This document shows, one piece after another, positions 52,606 through 64,000 of a stretch of DNA of 64,000 bases. This stretch comes from Formicarius rufipectus. Its lineage: Eukaryota > Chordata > Aves > Passeriformes > Formicariidae. The notes under the pieces were generated by a model. The model saw only the letters and a program-made list of their open reading frames with translations. It was not told the DNA's origin and searched no databases. The stretch spans positions 336,704-400,703 of the forward strand of contig VXAU01004729.1 in the NCBI GenBank assembly GCA_013399695.1. The letters are read 5' to 3'. Each line of letters opens with the position of its first letter. The first letter of the stretch is position 1. Both the position numbers and the translations under genes were made by a program.

Positions 52606-53669
52606 AAAAATACATATAATGATAATATCCACTTCTCTCATACACTATTAGATTAATCCTGAAGTCTTGTTTATCCACAAATCTATGACAGATTAGGAAA
52701 TGGTAGTTATGACTTTGCTACAACAGCTTGTTCTTGTTTCTCAGAGTAGGAATAAGTAAAATCACACAGCATATTCAAATTGAGAATTCTGCATGAAGTG
52801 CACCAACTAATTAAAAAAAGTTCTATTTTTAAAACAAAAATAAGCTATTTAAGAAAATAAAACTCATTCATCCAGATACATGCACTCGGCAGAGAAAGAC
52901 AACAGCTATTCAGATGTCTTAGGAACAATCAGGCCACCCTATCCAGAAAAATGTATTATAATATCCTGCATTAAAGTAACAGCAACAACTTTTGCCACTT
53001 GGCAGCATACATTATATTTAAATCCATTTATTTTCTAGTTTATTTCAATAACAGGAATAAACAGAGTGCTCATTTGTATCTTGTATTTATTAGATCCTGA
53101 CTGTCCACTTTGATTTGTCAGTATTCCGCACCTTTAAAAATCAACACACATTCTCATAGACAAAGTCAACAGAGTGCATTTAGTGCATTCCTAGCTTCTT
53201 TTACAAGTTCTCTCCCAACTGTATTCAGAGGACTACAATATTCAGTGCAAGTTTAACATTTTTTTCATATTACCTTTTGCTTCAAGTGAAGCATCAGGTA
53301 CAATAGTTCTGCTGCTACTCACTACACAAGTGCGCAGACCAGTCTGCAGGCTCTAATCCAGCATGTATACTTATGCACATATGCTGTGCTCATGCTACAC
53401 CCTGTATTTACTCCTGTTATAGCACCAAGTAGTTTATCACAGAACAATACTTACTTTGGTCACCATTTAATATGCAAATCTTTTCAGAAAATACATATAC
53501 ATAATGTGCACACTTGTGAAAAAAGCAGACCAGGCCAGTAGAAAGTGAAATGGCTTAGTGTGTATAAAGCACCAGCCCAGAGCCTCTTTACATAGCAATC
53601 AGTAGATTTTCAATGTTGCCCTACTTCTCTGAAGGTAGCGTAAGCTCATCCAGTTATTTTATATCTTTA

Positions 53670-53797
53670 TGAAAAAAAAAACAACAAACAAACCAACAAA
53701 CAAACAAAAAACCAACCAACCAACCAAAAACAAACAAACAAACAAAAACAAACAAAACCCCCCAAAAAAACCCCAACAAAAAAACCAAAACCTAGCA
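53670..53797. repeat. (CAAA)n/(CCAA)n simple repeat
   Basis: A tract of caaa, ccaa and ccccaaa units on the plus strand, T/G-rich on the minus strand, where it creates meaningless Phe/Val/Gly-rich frames. Confidence 0.95.
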
Positions 53798-56399
53798 TAG
53801 TAACCAGAAAATTTGTCAGTAACAATCTCCCTTCTCCGAGAATTGAGAGGATTATAATAGCTCCTAAAATATATAATCTCTCCAGCATACTTCAAATGCA
53901 TCAGCCTGAGAGTTACATGCAAAGCTATTGGCCTAACTGCCCAAAAATGAGATCAAATTCCACTTTCAGTATTTTGATTCTTGTAGGACAGTAGGGCTGC
54001 ACAGGGACATTTAAACCAGTGGTAACCACAGCAGGCAACAGTGGTACTACCTATTCACAGATATTGCTATAGCTGCCCCCTCAGTGCCTTTCCTCCACAG
54101 ACAAATTCAGCGGCAGCTCTGATAAAGCTCCCAGAAAGGCTTCTGCTGCCATCCTCACCATCACAAAAGCCATTCCCTGAAACTCCTGCTCCTCCTATCC
54201 TCCTCCACATACATGCATGTCATTTGCAGCTGTACAGTAAATATTCACACAGATTGCGCTCAGACCTTGACTGAAACTTTTTCTCTTGCGGGACAAAAGT
54301 ACAGGGCAGATGGAGTAGTAGGTTCCTCTGTCTAGACCTCTGGGACTACATGATGGATGACACTAGTATAAAACAAGCAGGAATACAAAGACAGGACTAA
54401 ATTCAGCTCTAAGAAACTCATGTGTCACCTCATTAAAGCCAGCAGATTTTCACGATGAAAAGTACAAGTCACAATGAGACAAAAGGGAGACTTTCCTCTA
54501 ATTTTTGTGAGAGTTACCCCTGGTCGTAATTCAAAGCAATGCTAATTTGGTAAAAATGCAATCACAAGCACAGGCTCTTTCCTCCACTCTGCTTAATACC
54601 TAAACTTCTTAGTGTGAAAACTAGTCTGGAAATTGCATAAAAACCACCCTTATAGTGAGGTTTCCAGAGTTTTTGGGTAACAACTCTTCCAGACACACCA
54701 CAAAACAGACTTTGTTACAGTATGTTGATAAGTCTGTTTCCACTCTTAGGAAAAGCCAGACGGTGCAGAGGTATCTGACAGTGACAACAACAACAAAATA
54801 GGTTAAAAATGTATAAACCTCAGAACAGTTGTGGTTAGTTTAAGTTTAAGGATCAAATTCAGGTCAGTTCCACTTTATCCAGACTGATTAATTTCTCCAT
54901 ACTATTACTTGATTGCTGACAATGTGCTTGCTGCTGTGAAATCATCAAAAAGAAAAGTTGTTTAACTTCAGGAGTTTAAACACAGATACAGAGGAACAAG
55001 ATGTGCTGATCAGCTAGGAAGGGACTCAAACTCATGGAATTACTTTTTCTTACATTTAAAAAGAAAATAAGATTTCAACACATTCTTAATAGAAAATGGA
55101 CATACTTTATAAATTCATCTAAATTTAAAAATTTAATTGAAGACTTGAACTGCACACTGGCTTTTGGTATTCCAAAAACCAGTATTTACATGAAGAAAGT
55201 ATCATGCCAAAAACCAGGAAGTGATGCACCATTAATATTCATTACATGCCAACACTCAAAAAAAAAAAAAAGGGAAAGAAAATATAAACTGTCAAGTTTA
55301 TTTTGGTGAAGCTGTATGACATGATTTGTATTCAAAGCAAAATCTAGAAAAATGTCTTTACATCAATGTAAATCCCTTTCAAAATGAAAAAACCCCACAT
55401 AAAACGAAGGAAAAGGAACTTCTTAGTTTTAGCCTTTTTTTTTTTCAATGTTAGACTGTACTTAAACAGTTTTAGTGAAATACATTGTCACAGAGGACAA
55501 ATTGGCTTAGGCCAGATATACTTTTTCCTGTCTTTGCAACAAAGAATTTGATTTATTCATTATCAAGAAATTGTAAATTAATGATAATTAATATCATTTT
55601 CCCTTCCCACCTAATTTTTTCATATATATATCAGCATAATTTTTAAATGTATGAGAACACAAAGCATAGAGAAAAATCTCAGTTTTCCCAAGAAAACTAC
55701 GCAAGAAGATGGCAGTGGCCTTTAGCATGCTGTTAGCACACGTCTCAGAAATGAAAACACTGATTCATTGTCTGCCTGGGCCAGAAGCAGGAACCGAGCC
55801 GGTGATGTCCATATTGCAGAGCGGAAAGAATGCCATACAGAAATTCCTAAAGGTCTTCTGCACAGTTTTTCAAAAGCAGCACTCCACACACACTTGCTCA
55901 CGTTCCTTCTGGTGCTCAAGTGACTTTTTATAAAAGCAGTGGAGGTATCTCCCAGCAGTGCAGGACCAGTACACTGAAATGTCACTGTGACACACAGCAT
56001 AAAATAATCAATCTAGCAGGTCTATCCTCAAAACAAAAACTGTGAGCCTCTGTTTATTCTTGTTTAAATTTCATCTACTAATTGCACTGGCTAGAAAAAC
56101 AAAGGCATTTCTGAAATCAAACATGAAGACAAGGAACAGGCCCTCAAATGATTGCATAAGGCTATTGTTTCTAGACCAATTTTGTGACTTCTTCAGTGAC
56201 TTAATGCATCTTCTTCTTAATTCCTCTACCTTTCAATCACAATTAACAGCTCAGGAAGAGAGACCAAGAGTTAATGTTACAAAACAGAAATTCTCTATTT
56301 AGAAATGGCAGGAGAGCAGCCATGTACACATGGAAGAGAGACGTCTAAAAAGTACATCTAGGCCATTTCTCTCTCTGCTGTTCTCTCACTCTTATCCCA

Positions 56400-56800
56400 T
56401 TTTCCCCATTCCAAGCAAGTTCTGCTCTTTTCTGATGTGCTGAGAGAGGTGAGATTTGCCTTGTGCCAACAGGCAGGGGAATGTGAGGTGAGTGGAATCA
56501 TGGGCTACAGTGCAGGCAGAGTCATTCTCCCTGGCTACGTGAAGGGCTTCTCCTCTTCCTCAAATGCCTCTGTTCCTGGACAGTGAACCACACACCTCCT
56601 GGCAGCCTACCCAGAGCTGATCCTACCCTTCTCAGAGGAGCAGGGCAGGCTGGTCATGACCAGGTAGCCGTAGAGCTGGTGACAGGGTGAAGGATGTGTG
56701 GTGGGGACATCTTTGAGCAGGGAGCAGAACAAGATGAGTGGAGATGATTCCCAGCATGTAGGTTTTGAAGAAGGAGATGATTAGGCAGGGTGGACTAGGA
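56400..56800. other. GC-richer block of unknown nature
   Basis: About 400 bp with visibly higher G+C than the flanks, yet very few CpG, so not a CpG island. I recognise no coding frame, no CR1 phrase and no LTR end in it. It may be an old unrecognised repeat or a non-coding transcript unit. Confidence 0.4.
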
Positions 56801-59449
56801 CAACCCTTGCTTGTGAATAATATTTCATCTAGTTTAGGAGAAATGACTGTGCTGGGATTTGGGCTGGCTAAAAAAAAATTAAAATTGAGTCAAATCATTA
56901 GTAACAACTGTTAGACTTGGATTAAAGAGCAACCGAGGACCAGGGCTGAGGATCTGGAGAAATACTGCACCATCAGAGGGGATGACCGACAGAGGTGTGG
57001 TAAAGAAGCAAGCTCAGAATTGGTTTTAAATAAATAGAAGAAAGGAGACCACACCTGTAAAACCATTGCTTTGAAACCTTTGGAGACCATTACTGGCACA
57101 TATCCATACATTTCTGTGGATGTATTACTTTTCAAAATTATCATTCAAGTCTGTTGGCATAGCAGTTTAAAATGCACCTTTCAGTTGTAAGCATGTATGG
57201 TAATGTTCTTTACCTCATAAAAAAATTCTCCCCTCTCTTAAACAGTGGCCCCATTTAGTAAGGACTACAAAGATGAAAAGCAGATGCTTCCTAGAAGACT
57301 GGCAAAACTGGTAGCTCAGAAGGCATCTTACTCCTAGTTAGTGAGTAGGACAGTATCTAATAGTTATTAGACAGTAATACTATTACATGCTATTAAAAGA
57401 AACATTTAACTCCCGTAGCTCTGTAGATTCTTCATTAGTGTCAGCATCCAAATTCAATACTGTTGAAGGGAATCCCAGCACATGACAATAGATCTTCTAC
57501 ATAAATCACCCCAAACAGAATTGTCACTTCTGTGATTTTTCTAATGCTTTCAGGGGGCTTAGGTCAGACATAGTTTTTAAAGTCAAATGAGATTTTGAGT
57601 CTATGCCAGGTTGTTCCTTTTTTCCTAAAGCTTAAATACTTGACATGCTTTGGGAAATCACTGCTGATGAGAAAGTGATGACTTTTCAAGAGTTTAGTCA
57701 ATAAAATGAGAAGATGCAAAGCTATCCCACTGTCTAGTAAAACTTCAAGGGAGCAAAAAATACGTGGAGAGAAACAGAACACCTATCTGACTGGCAATAG
57801 TGAAGGAAGAAAAGGATGAAGTAAAGCACTGGGTCAGATGCAGAGAAAGAACACAGGCTAGAGAGGGGACAAAAGGCAAAAGATGGAGCGGGAGAGAGAG
57901 AGAGAGAAATAAACAAAATAACTAGGGACAAAGATGTAAAAAGGAAAAAATGAGAAATAAATTAGAGGAAAAATAAGGAAGAACTGCTCTCCTTTCAAAT
58001 TTAGAAGAATTTAAAATTTTACATGTCAAAGGTTAAGGACTATATTTTTGAGAGTAATGGGTCTAATAGCAAACTGATTGGTTTGATACAGCCCTGCAAA
58101 GCTCACGTGTGAAACTATGTCATTGCATATCATGTCCATCCATCCTACTGAAATGCAGACAGACATTAACCAAAAGAGGAAGTACAAATTTCATTTTAAT
58201 GATTTCTAGACTAAATATCCCCAACACACACCCACACACCCCACTTTGGAATGACTTTACCAATGTCTTCAATGTACATATGTTACCTGGATGGTTAACA
58301 GTTAAACACAGGAGGACTGCTTAATTCAGACTATTTTGTAAAGCACTTTCAATGCTCTTGAGATTCACCTGTGCAGTTTTGAACCAGAAAAGTTTAAGTA
58401 CTCAGAATTTATTCATATAGTTGATGGACAGTATTGAACCTTGTAACCTGCAAGACCAAAAATATACCTGTAATTTGATTGTAAAAAAATATATCAGAAA
58501 TAGTTTGCTTTTATCCTTTATCTTAATTTCATTGAACAGTACTCTTTTTTTTCTTTTTTTACTGAAAGGCTCCTGATTTTTGCAAGAATGCAAAATATGG
58601 ATTTTTTAAAAAGAGCAACATGACAGCAACTTTGTGAGAAATCATTTCTCGCAGAATAGTAGGTCCTCAATAAGCAAAGACTAGCATAAGCAACAGTCCT
58701 GTGCATGAAACCTGTCAGCATGGAAAGCACAGAGGTAAATACACCTCATGACCCATTAGATTAAGCCAGAAGATTCTAGCTCTAATGTCCAGGTGAAAGG
58801 AAGTCTCACAGAGCCAGTCTCACTCCTATTTGTGTCCAGGGTATGATGAAAATTGAAAAATATTTGTCTTATTAAATTAAGTACATAATTATAATATGAT
58901 TACAAAACAAACAAACAAAACCACATCTGACTATGCCTCCAAGAGAAGCACAAGTTCTGAAATTCAAGTGTCCATGTGCCTATCTTTTTACCCTTCCACA
59001 ACTTCTGAATCCATGAATCTACTTCCACTATCTTTGCTAGAAAGGTAGGCTTTGCAAATGTACTTAATTCTTCTAATACAGTTGCACAAAGCATAACCCA
59101 GAAGCTGCATGCAGTCCCAACCCCCTTTTGTTTAGGCCTGTCAGGTCTTAGAACCAGGACATTCCCTTACACTTAAGAGTGAGGAGGTGGCAGACAGCTG
59201 GTCAATCAGCAGCTCCTGACTAGTCACACCTCGCCTCTTACGAAGCCAAGCAAAGGAAGCTCTGGGTGACAAGTGCTGCCAAAGGTGGACTGGAGAAGAA
59301 GCTTGGGGGAAGATTAGAGATCTGTAATAATTTTCAGCACTAAGACTAAAGCTGTAGGGGATTTGGTTTCACTAATGCTGCTGATTACTCAACCATATGA
59401 CTGATATGTGTGATACAGGTATTTCAAATTTCAATTCGAATTCTGTGGG

Positions 59450-59461
59450 GTGGGGGGGNGG
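59450..59461. repeat. G run with unresolved base
   Basis: gggtgggggggng; N at 59459 marks uncertainty in the homopolymer. Confidence 0.9.
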
Positions 59462-60884
59462 AACTGAAAATTACTGGACATCTAAGAACTCAAGGATAAT
59501 GCAAACTTCATCTAAGAAAAATGTTAAAAACAACTACCTGAGTACATGACTTTGTACAGGTCCTTTGCCAGACATCAAAAAGATGTGAGAGCATTCAGGT
59601 GTTTTCCTGAGTACTGTGCAAAAAAGGTAAATATAACAGCAGAATCAGACATGCCAAAACCAAATTAGAAATGGCATAGTGAAAAGCCAAAGATTTATGG
59701 ACCTGAATAGAAGAAGTTTATATAAGTTTCAATGGTTATTTCCCAAAAGATTAGTTTTAAAATATTTCACTGGGAGGCTCCTGGTTATTCTATTTCCTTG
59801 GTATTTTAACCAGAACTCATAAATATAGCAGTCAATTAATCCAGGTTTTCACAGATCTGCAGGCAGATCCTGAGCTGTTAAGCAAACTGATCTTTAAAGA
59901 TCACTACTGATCAGTACATGAATCAAGGCAAATTTTCATACAGTCAATTTTTATGACGTGATGAACTAAATACAAGTACTGCAGTTACTTGTTCTCATTT
60001 TTCTGAGTTCTCTGATGTTAACAACTACAAATATAAATGGAATGGTATTTTACATTTCATGACAGTCTCACTATTTTTTGAAACAATTTTATTAATCTAA
60101 TAAAATCCTATGGACTTGACACGCCATGGACAGTAAAAAAGGTTGTTGAAAATATTGAAAACATGACATTTGCCACAGACTTCACAACTATAACTATGTC
60201 CTAAATTTTGAGAAGATCAGTTAAAAGAATTTTTAAATCATTATTATAGTCAAGTATTTTCACAAGACCCATTAGTTTTTCCCTTCTTCTTTAATAAAGT
60301 TAACTTCACAACCCATACAGCTCCAGCCTGCACACACTTTACAAACCATATAATATATTCTAGCTTTTCACTTACTGTTGTTCATAGTAGCTAAGAGTTT
60401 AACATTTACACTTGATTGACAAGACAATAACTGACCATATTAACCAAAAGTAATGATCACTTATGTAGTATTAAGCCTGATTCAAATCTGATAGCTGTGG
60501 AATATTTGGGTAATTCCTCTTTGCAGTTATGCTCATATAAAACAGTATACAGCAGTAAAACCAAAGAACTGAATGGACTGCCCTGGAAAACATGAAGAAA
60601 TGAAGCCCAAATACTTAAAATACAAACATTTTAGCAAACAATGAATGGATTTTGAATGTGTGAACATTTCTTATATAAAAGAGTGTTCCACTAAAAACAA
60701 GTGAAAAGGAGTCTCAGAAATCAGGAAACTGGCCCCTGCTTCTGATTCAAATTCTATCACTATTACTGATTGATTTTAATTACTCTCTACAAAAGTATTG
60801 TATGGAAAAGCTGCACTTTAATAACCACATCATTAGAAGGAAAATAAAAAAACTAAAGGAAGGACTTTACATTGCACACAGGAC

Positions 60885-60946
60885 CTGGTCAAAACCTTTG
60901 TTTTCATTGATTTCAGTGGGCTCTGGATCAAGGCCATATTGATTGT
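60885..60946 (+). repeat. Possible ancient sauropsid interspersed-repeat fragment
   Basis: The phrases cattgatttcagtgggctct and ggatcaaggcc resemble a motif ('cattgacttcaatgggctttggatcaggcc') that recurs in turtle, crocodile and bird DNA. It abuts the MIR-like relic. Identification is from memory of the motif only. Confidence 0.35.
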
Positions 60947-60947
60947 A

Positions 60948-61112
60948 GGCAGTATGGTTCAATGATTAAGACAGCAAATTTAAGTTTCATTCTTACCCCG
61001 GTCATTCACCAGGTTCTGAGTCTTGGGAACGTTAATCACTTCTTGTGTCTCACTTTTTCCATCCATGTAATGGGAATAATTCTAATTCACTTTACCAATA
61101 AAGGGAACCAAC
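60948..61112 (+). mobile_element. Ancient MIR-like (CORE) SINE relic
   Basis: The order ggcagtatggttcaatgatt, gagtcttgggaacgttaatc, gtgtctcactttttccatcc and gtaatgggaataattctaat follows the MIR consensus (tRNA-like head; '...cttgggcaagt.acttaacct...'; '...cctcagtttcctcatctgtaaaatgggaataat...'). Divergence is high, as expected for an amniote-age element. Confidence 0.6.
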
Positions 61113-61335
61113 ATATTCAGACAAAGGGAGATTCACAGGAGCTAAATATTCAATTTATGTAAGTACGAGAAAAACACCCTTATGTTTAATTTCAAACAAA
61201 TTTTGCTGGAACTGTGGGAACGTCAGCTAATTCATAACCTCAGGTAATTCATAATCGCATTTATGTAGTAATCTTCTATGATAAGACTCTATTCTAAGAT
61301 ACCTGTGTGCATGCATGTATGTGTACATGAAATGG

Positions 61336-61353
61336 AAAGAGAGAGAGAGAGAG
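61336..61353. repeat. (GA)n microsatellite, short
   Basis: Eight to nine ga units after tggaaa. Confidence 0.9.
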
Positions 61354-62048
61354 GCAGAATAGACTTTTGCTCACTAACTGGTACTTTGTGAGATATTTGA
61401 TTTGTAGTAATAAAGCAAAGAAGAAGTAACTGTCAGTTAAAGCAGCATTTCTGTCACAGTTTTTAATAACACTGCTCTCATAATTACACTGTGGTTCTTT
61501 ATACTTACTCAGTAAAGGTTTGCTTAGTTTTAGCATGGAAAACAATTTCTGAAATTACAGAAACAGACTGAACATAGCAGTTCATTTGCTGAGGCAATTA
61601 TCCAGATCCTTGTCAAAAAATAGAGAGAATAAAAAATGTTTCTAATTCTATGTCATAATACATACAATATGTCTGTGGTTGTGCTGGATTATGTTAATAA
61701 ACTGCAGTCGAAATATATTTGTCACAACACAAAGGAACGGTGCTATTAATTGTCTTGCCAGATATTTTAAATTAGTCATCAAAATGTCTAGCCAGGGTTT
61801 CCTCTATGACCCTTAGATGAAGGGAGAGGTTTGCTGGACAGTTTTTCCTGTGGGACTAGACAGATTCTTCTAATGCTCAATTATTTTGAATAATCTGGAA
61901 AAATAACTGTAAAGGGAACTGTGTCACAGTTGCCTTTTTTTAACAGACGTGTACAATTCAACCCTAAACACAAATCTTGTGTTATTTTTGGCTGGTTAGC
62001 AGTCAGAAATGAGTTTCCCTAATATTTCTTAGAAAATGTGGATAGAGG

Positions 62049-62080
62049 CTGTATTCCTTCTTTGCTGTATTCCTTCTTTG
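62049..62080. repeat. 16-bp exact tandem duplication
   Basis: ctgtattccttctttg occurs twice head to tail without a mismatch. Confidence 0.95.
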
Positions 62081-64000
62081 CTGAAGCATAAAATGTGTAA
62101 GGGGTGAAATACTGCTCATCTGAAAGAGCAAACAAAGTTTTGCAAAAATCTAAGCACACAGTCCAGGAAAACTCATTTTTAAAAAGGGACAGAAAAAAGA
62201 AATGAACTATTGAAAACAGAACACAGAATTGTTTGATAACTTGTGAATATTAAGAAAGAAATCTGCTGCAAGAGGAAGACATTTGAATAACAAGCTGGGA
62301 AGAGAGCATCTCAAAGCAAGCTAGCACTCCAGTAACACATTAAAATATTTTACTGAAAATCATTATTTTCGTAATTTTAATATCTACCCTTTCCTGTCAG
62401 ACATTTATCATTTAAACTACAACATAATATTTTATAAAATGTAAATGGTTTTCCAACTATTTCTGATAAGAGAAAAATGCGATTTTCATATTACTTAAAC
62501 TGCAAATGCAACAACTTGTTTCTTTTCTTCAGCTGGACAGTTCATTCTTCAGCAAAAGATACTGCTGTAGACCTTTTCCTATAAACTCTGTTTTGTTGGA
62601 ATAAAGGTGGGAAAAGAGAAGACCTGGCACACAGGCGACAAGGCAAAAACAGCATCCAAACACAGATCATGATTGTGAGCATGCTATTAAAGTTTCATGT
62701 ATTAAAATGTGGATGAAGTTTCCTCCTTCCTCACCTCCTCCAACATCTGGAGATAGTTTGGTGGAGCAATTTCCAGAAACCAAACAATATCTTTGCTTGA
62801 ATAGCCCTTTTCATTCACAAATAAACAATTAATGAAACGGGTAACTAATTTTCAAAGTGTTCATATTCATTAGACTGTTTCCTGAAATTAAGTAGCTGTT
62901 CCATGATGCAGTGCCACATTAATGGTATGGTTATTCTTTTTCCAAAAACAAAAGTGGTTTTTTTTAGAATATCCATTGATTTTTAATTTATTCTAGCAAC
63001 AAAAGCAGAAGCAAAAGTCTCTCACTATAAAAATGTAAATACACTTGCATAATCAAAGACAAGAGAGACAACTAAAGAACTATTCCACCTGAATCAGTAG
63101 AAGTCACTGTATGAATCACACTTTATCATATGCCAAAATCTAGGTTCTATTATTTTGTGACTGTGCCTCTGAATTACAGATGAAAAGATTTGCAGTTGTG
63201 ACAGGCAGTTTTAATCTGTGCATCCAAAACAAGGTGGAAAAAACTCTACTGTGCAGAGGCCTAATTTAAAAAAATAGCACAATATGATTCATTTCAATAA
63301 TCAGCTGGGCAGCTTAAGTATCTGCTAAATATAAGTTTCTTAACAAATCTGGTTACCACTTTGAGCAAAACCTCATACAGAAACTGCTCTTGCCACACTA
63401 CCTTTAATGCGTTGTCCACTGCCAGGTAATGAAAGCTCCTTGAAAAGGTTTTTCAGTTGGTCCATTATTCTCCAAAATTTTTCCTGTAGATCTTCTTATG
63501 ATACAGCATTGCTTGAGCTGTACATAATTTCCATTCTTTAAATGGAAATACCAGTTTATGGTACTCTGTCTCTCATTCACTGGGAAAGGGCTGTGACACA
63601 ACATTTCCACTATCCATCTTTTGATACTTTCACTTTCCCATCATTCACTGTCCTAGTAAAGACCTGAGAACAGAGAAATGTTTCTGTTTTCACAAGGACA
63701 TGAACAGAAGTCACTGAGCAATGAGCTTGATTTCCCTCTGTCACTCGACTCTAGTAGCAGCACTTTTTGGAGAAGCCATCGGGACAGACAGCTGCTAGGA
63801 GAAGCACCTGAACCTCTACACTCATCCTCTGCCAACCATCATTCCACTGAGAGCTCTTTTACAGGACACTCGAAGAGCAGCATGAGTCAATTGGGATTAA
63901 CAACTACTGAAAAATATTTATATAACAAAGTAATTTATTCAGTGTTTTACAAACTGAAGCCCTGATACTACAAATATTCAGCCCTTGGTAAACAATGCAC

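Larger units (their letters stand above)
38601..64000 (-). other. BNC2: BNC2 intron 5' of the gap-interrupted exon (partial)
   Basis: No further BNC2 exon is recognisable between the gap and the end of the window; I looked for minus-strand sequence encoding the GTWQNADTNLLFRMSQQ region and did not find it. The stretch holds an LTR fragment (44355-44540), a plus-strand CR1 (46300-46810), MIR-like relics (44790-44925, 60948-61112), purine-rich and TA/CA simple repeats, a GC-richer block (56400-56800) and a CpG-containing block (55690-56000). Elsewhere it is AT-rich sequence without visible genes. Assignment to BNC2 rests on the strand and order of the downstream exons; the gene is several hundred kb long in human. 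Confidence 0.75.

Noticed and set aside
63678..63965. 95-codon Ser-rich plus-strand frame near the window end, with a 60-codon frame opposite, considered as an alternative exon
   Set aside because: Neither strand matches the BNC2 N-terminus, and the plus-strand frame is antisense to the gene.

Overview
The window is bird nuclear DNA. It is AT-rich and CpG-poor and carries no long reading frames. Six 5'-truncated CR1 LINE copies are recognisable, one with the avian-style 'agaatcatagaatc' end, along with an LTR remnant of a type I associate with neoavian birds. No bacterial or viral gene organisation is present.

The only gene I can support is BNC2 (basonuclin-2), on the minus strand. Two consecutive coding exons are visible. 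One ends at 38213 and its 5' part is lost in an assembly gap (38279-38600). The other, 20793-21028, is a complete 236-nt exon. Their phases join to give ...[16 protein letters not shown]..., and residues in both separate BNC2 from its paralogue BNC1. The large zinc-finger exon would lie below position 1, and the promoter and first exons above 64000. In chicken the human 9p22 block that holds BNC2 is on chromosome Z, so this is probably Z-linked sequence (inference).

Layout: 1-20792 is the following intron (partial); 20793-21028 is an exon; 21029-38212 is a complete 17.2-kb intron; 38213 to about 38278+ is the upstream exon running into the gap; 38601-64000 is the preceding intron (partial). 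The introns hold CR1 fragments in both orientations, probable ancient MIR-like SINE relics, one LTR fragment, many simple repeats, and several unique, motif-rich stretches that look like candidate regulatory elements.

The most unusual item is a compact, CpG-dense tRNA-derived SINE at 33535-33765 (minus strand). It has intact pol III A and B boxes, a small 3' hairpin, an (AAC)n tail and a 6-bp flanking direct repeat. Bird genomes are poor in SINEs, so this looks like a comparatively young insertion of an uncommon family. No new gene system, CRISPR array or functional RNA gene was found.
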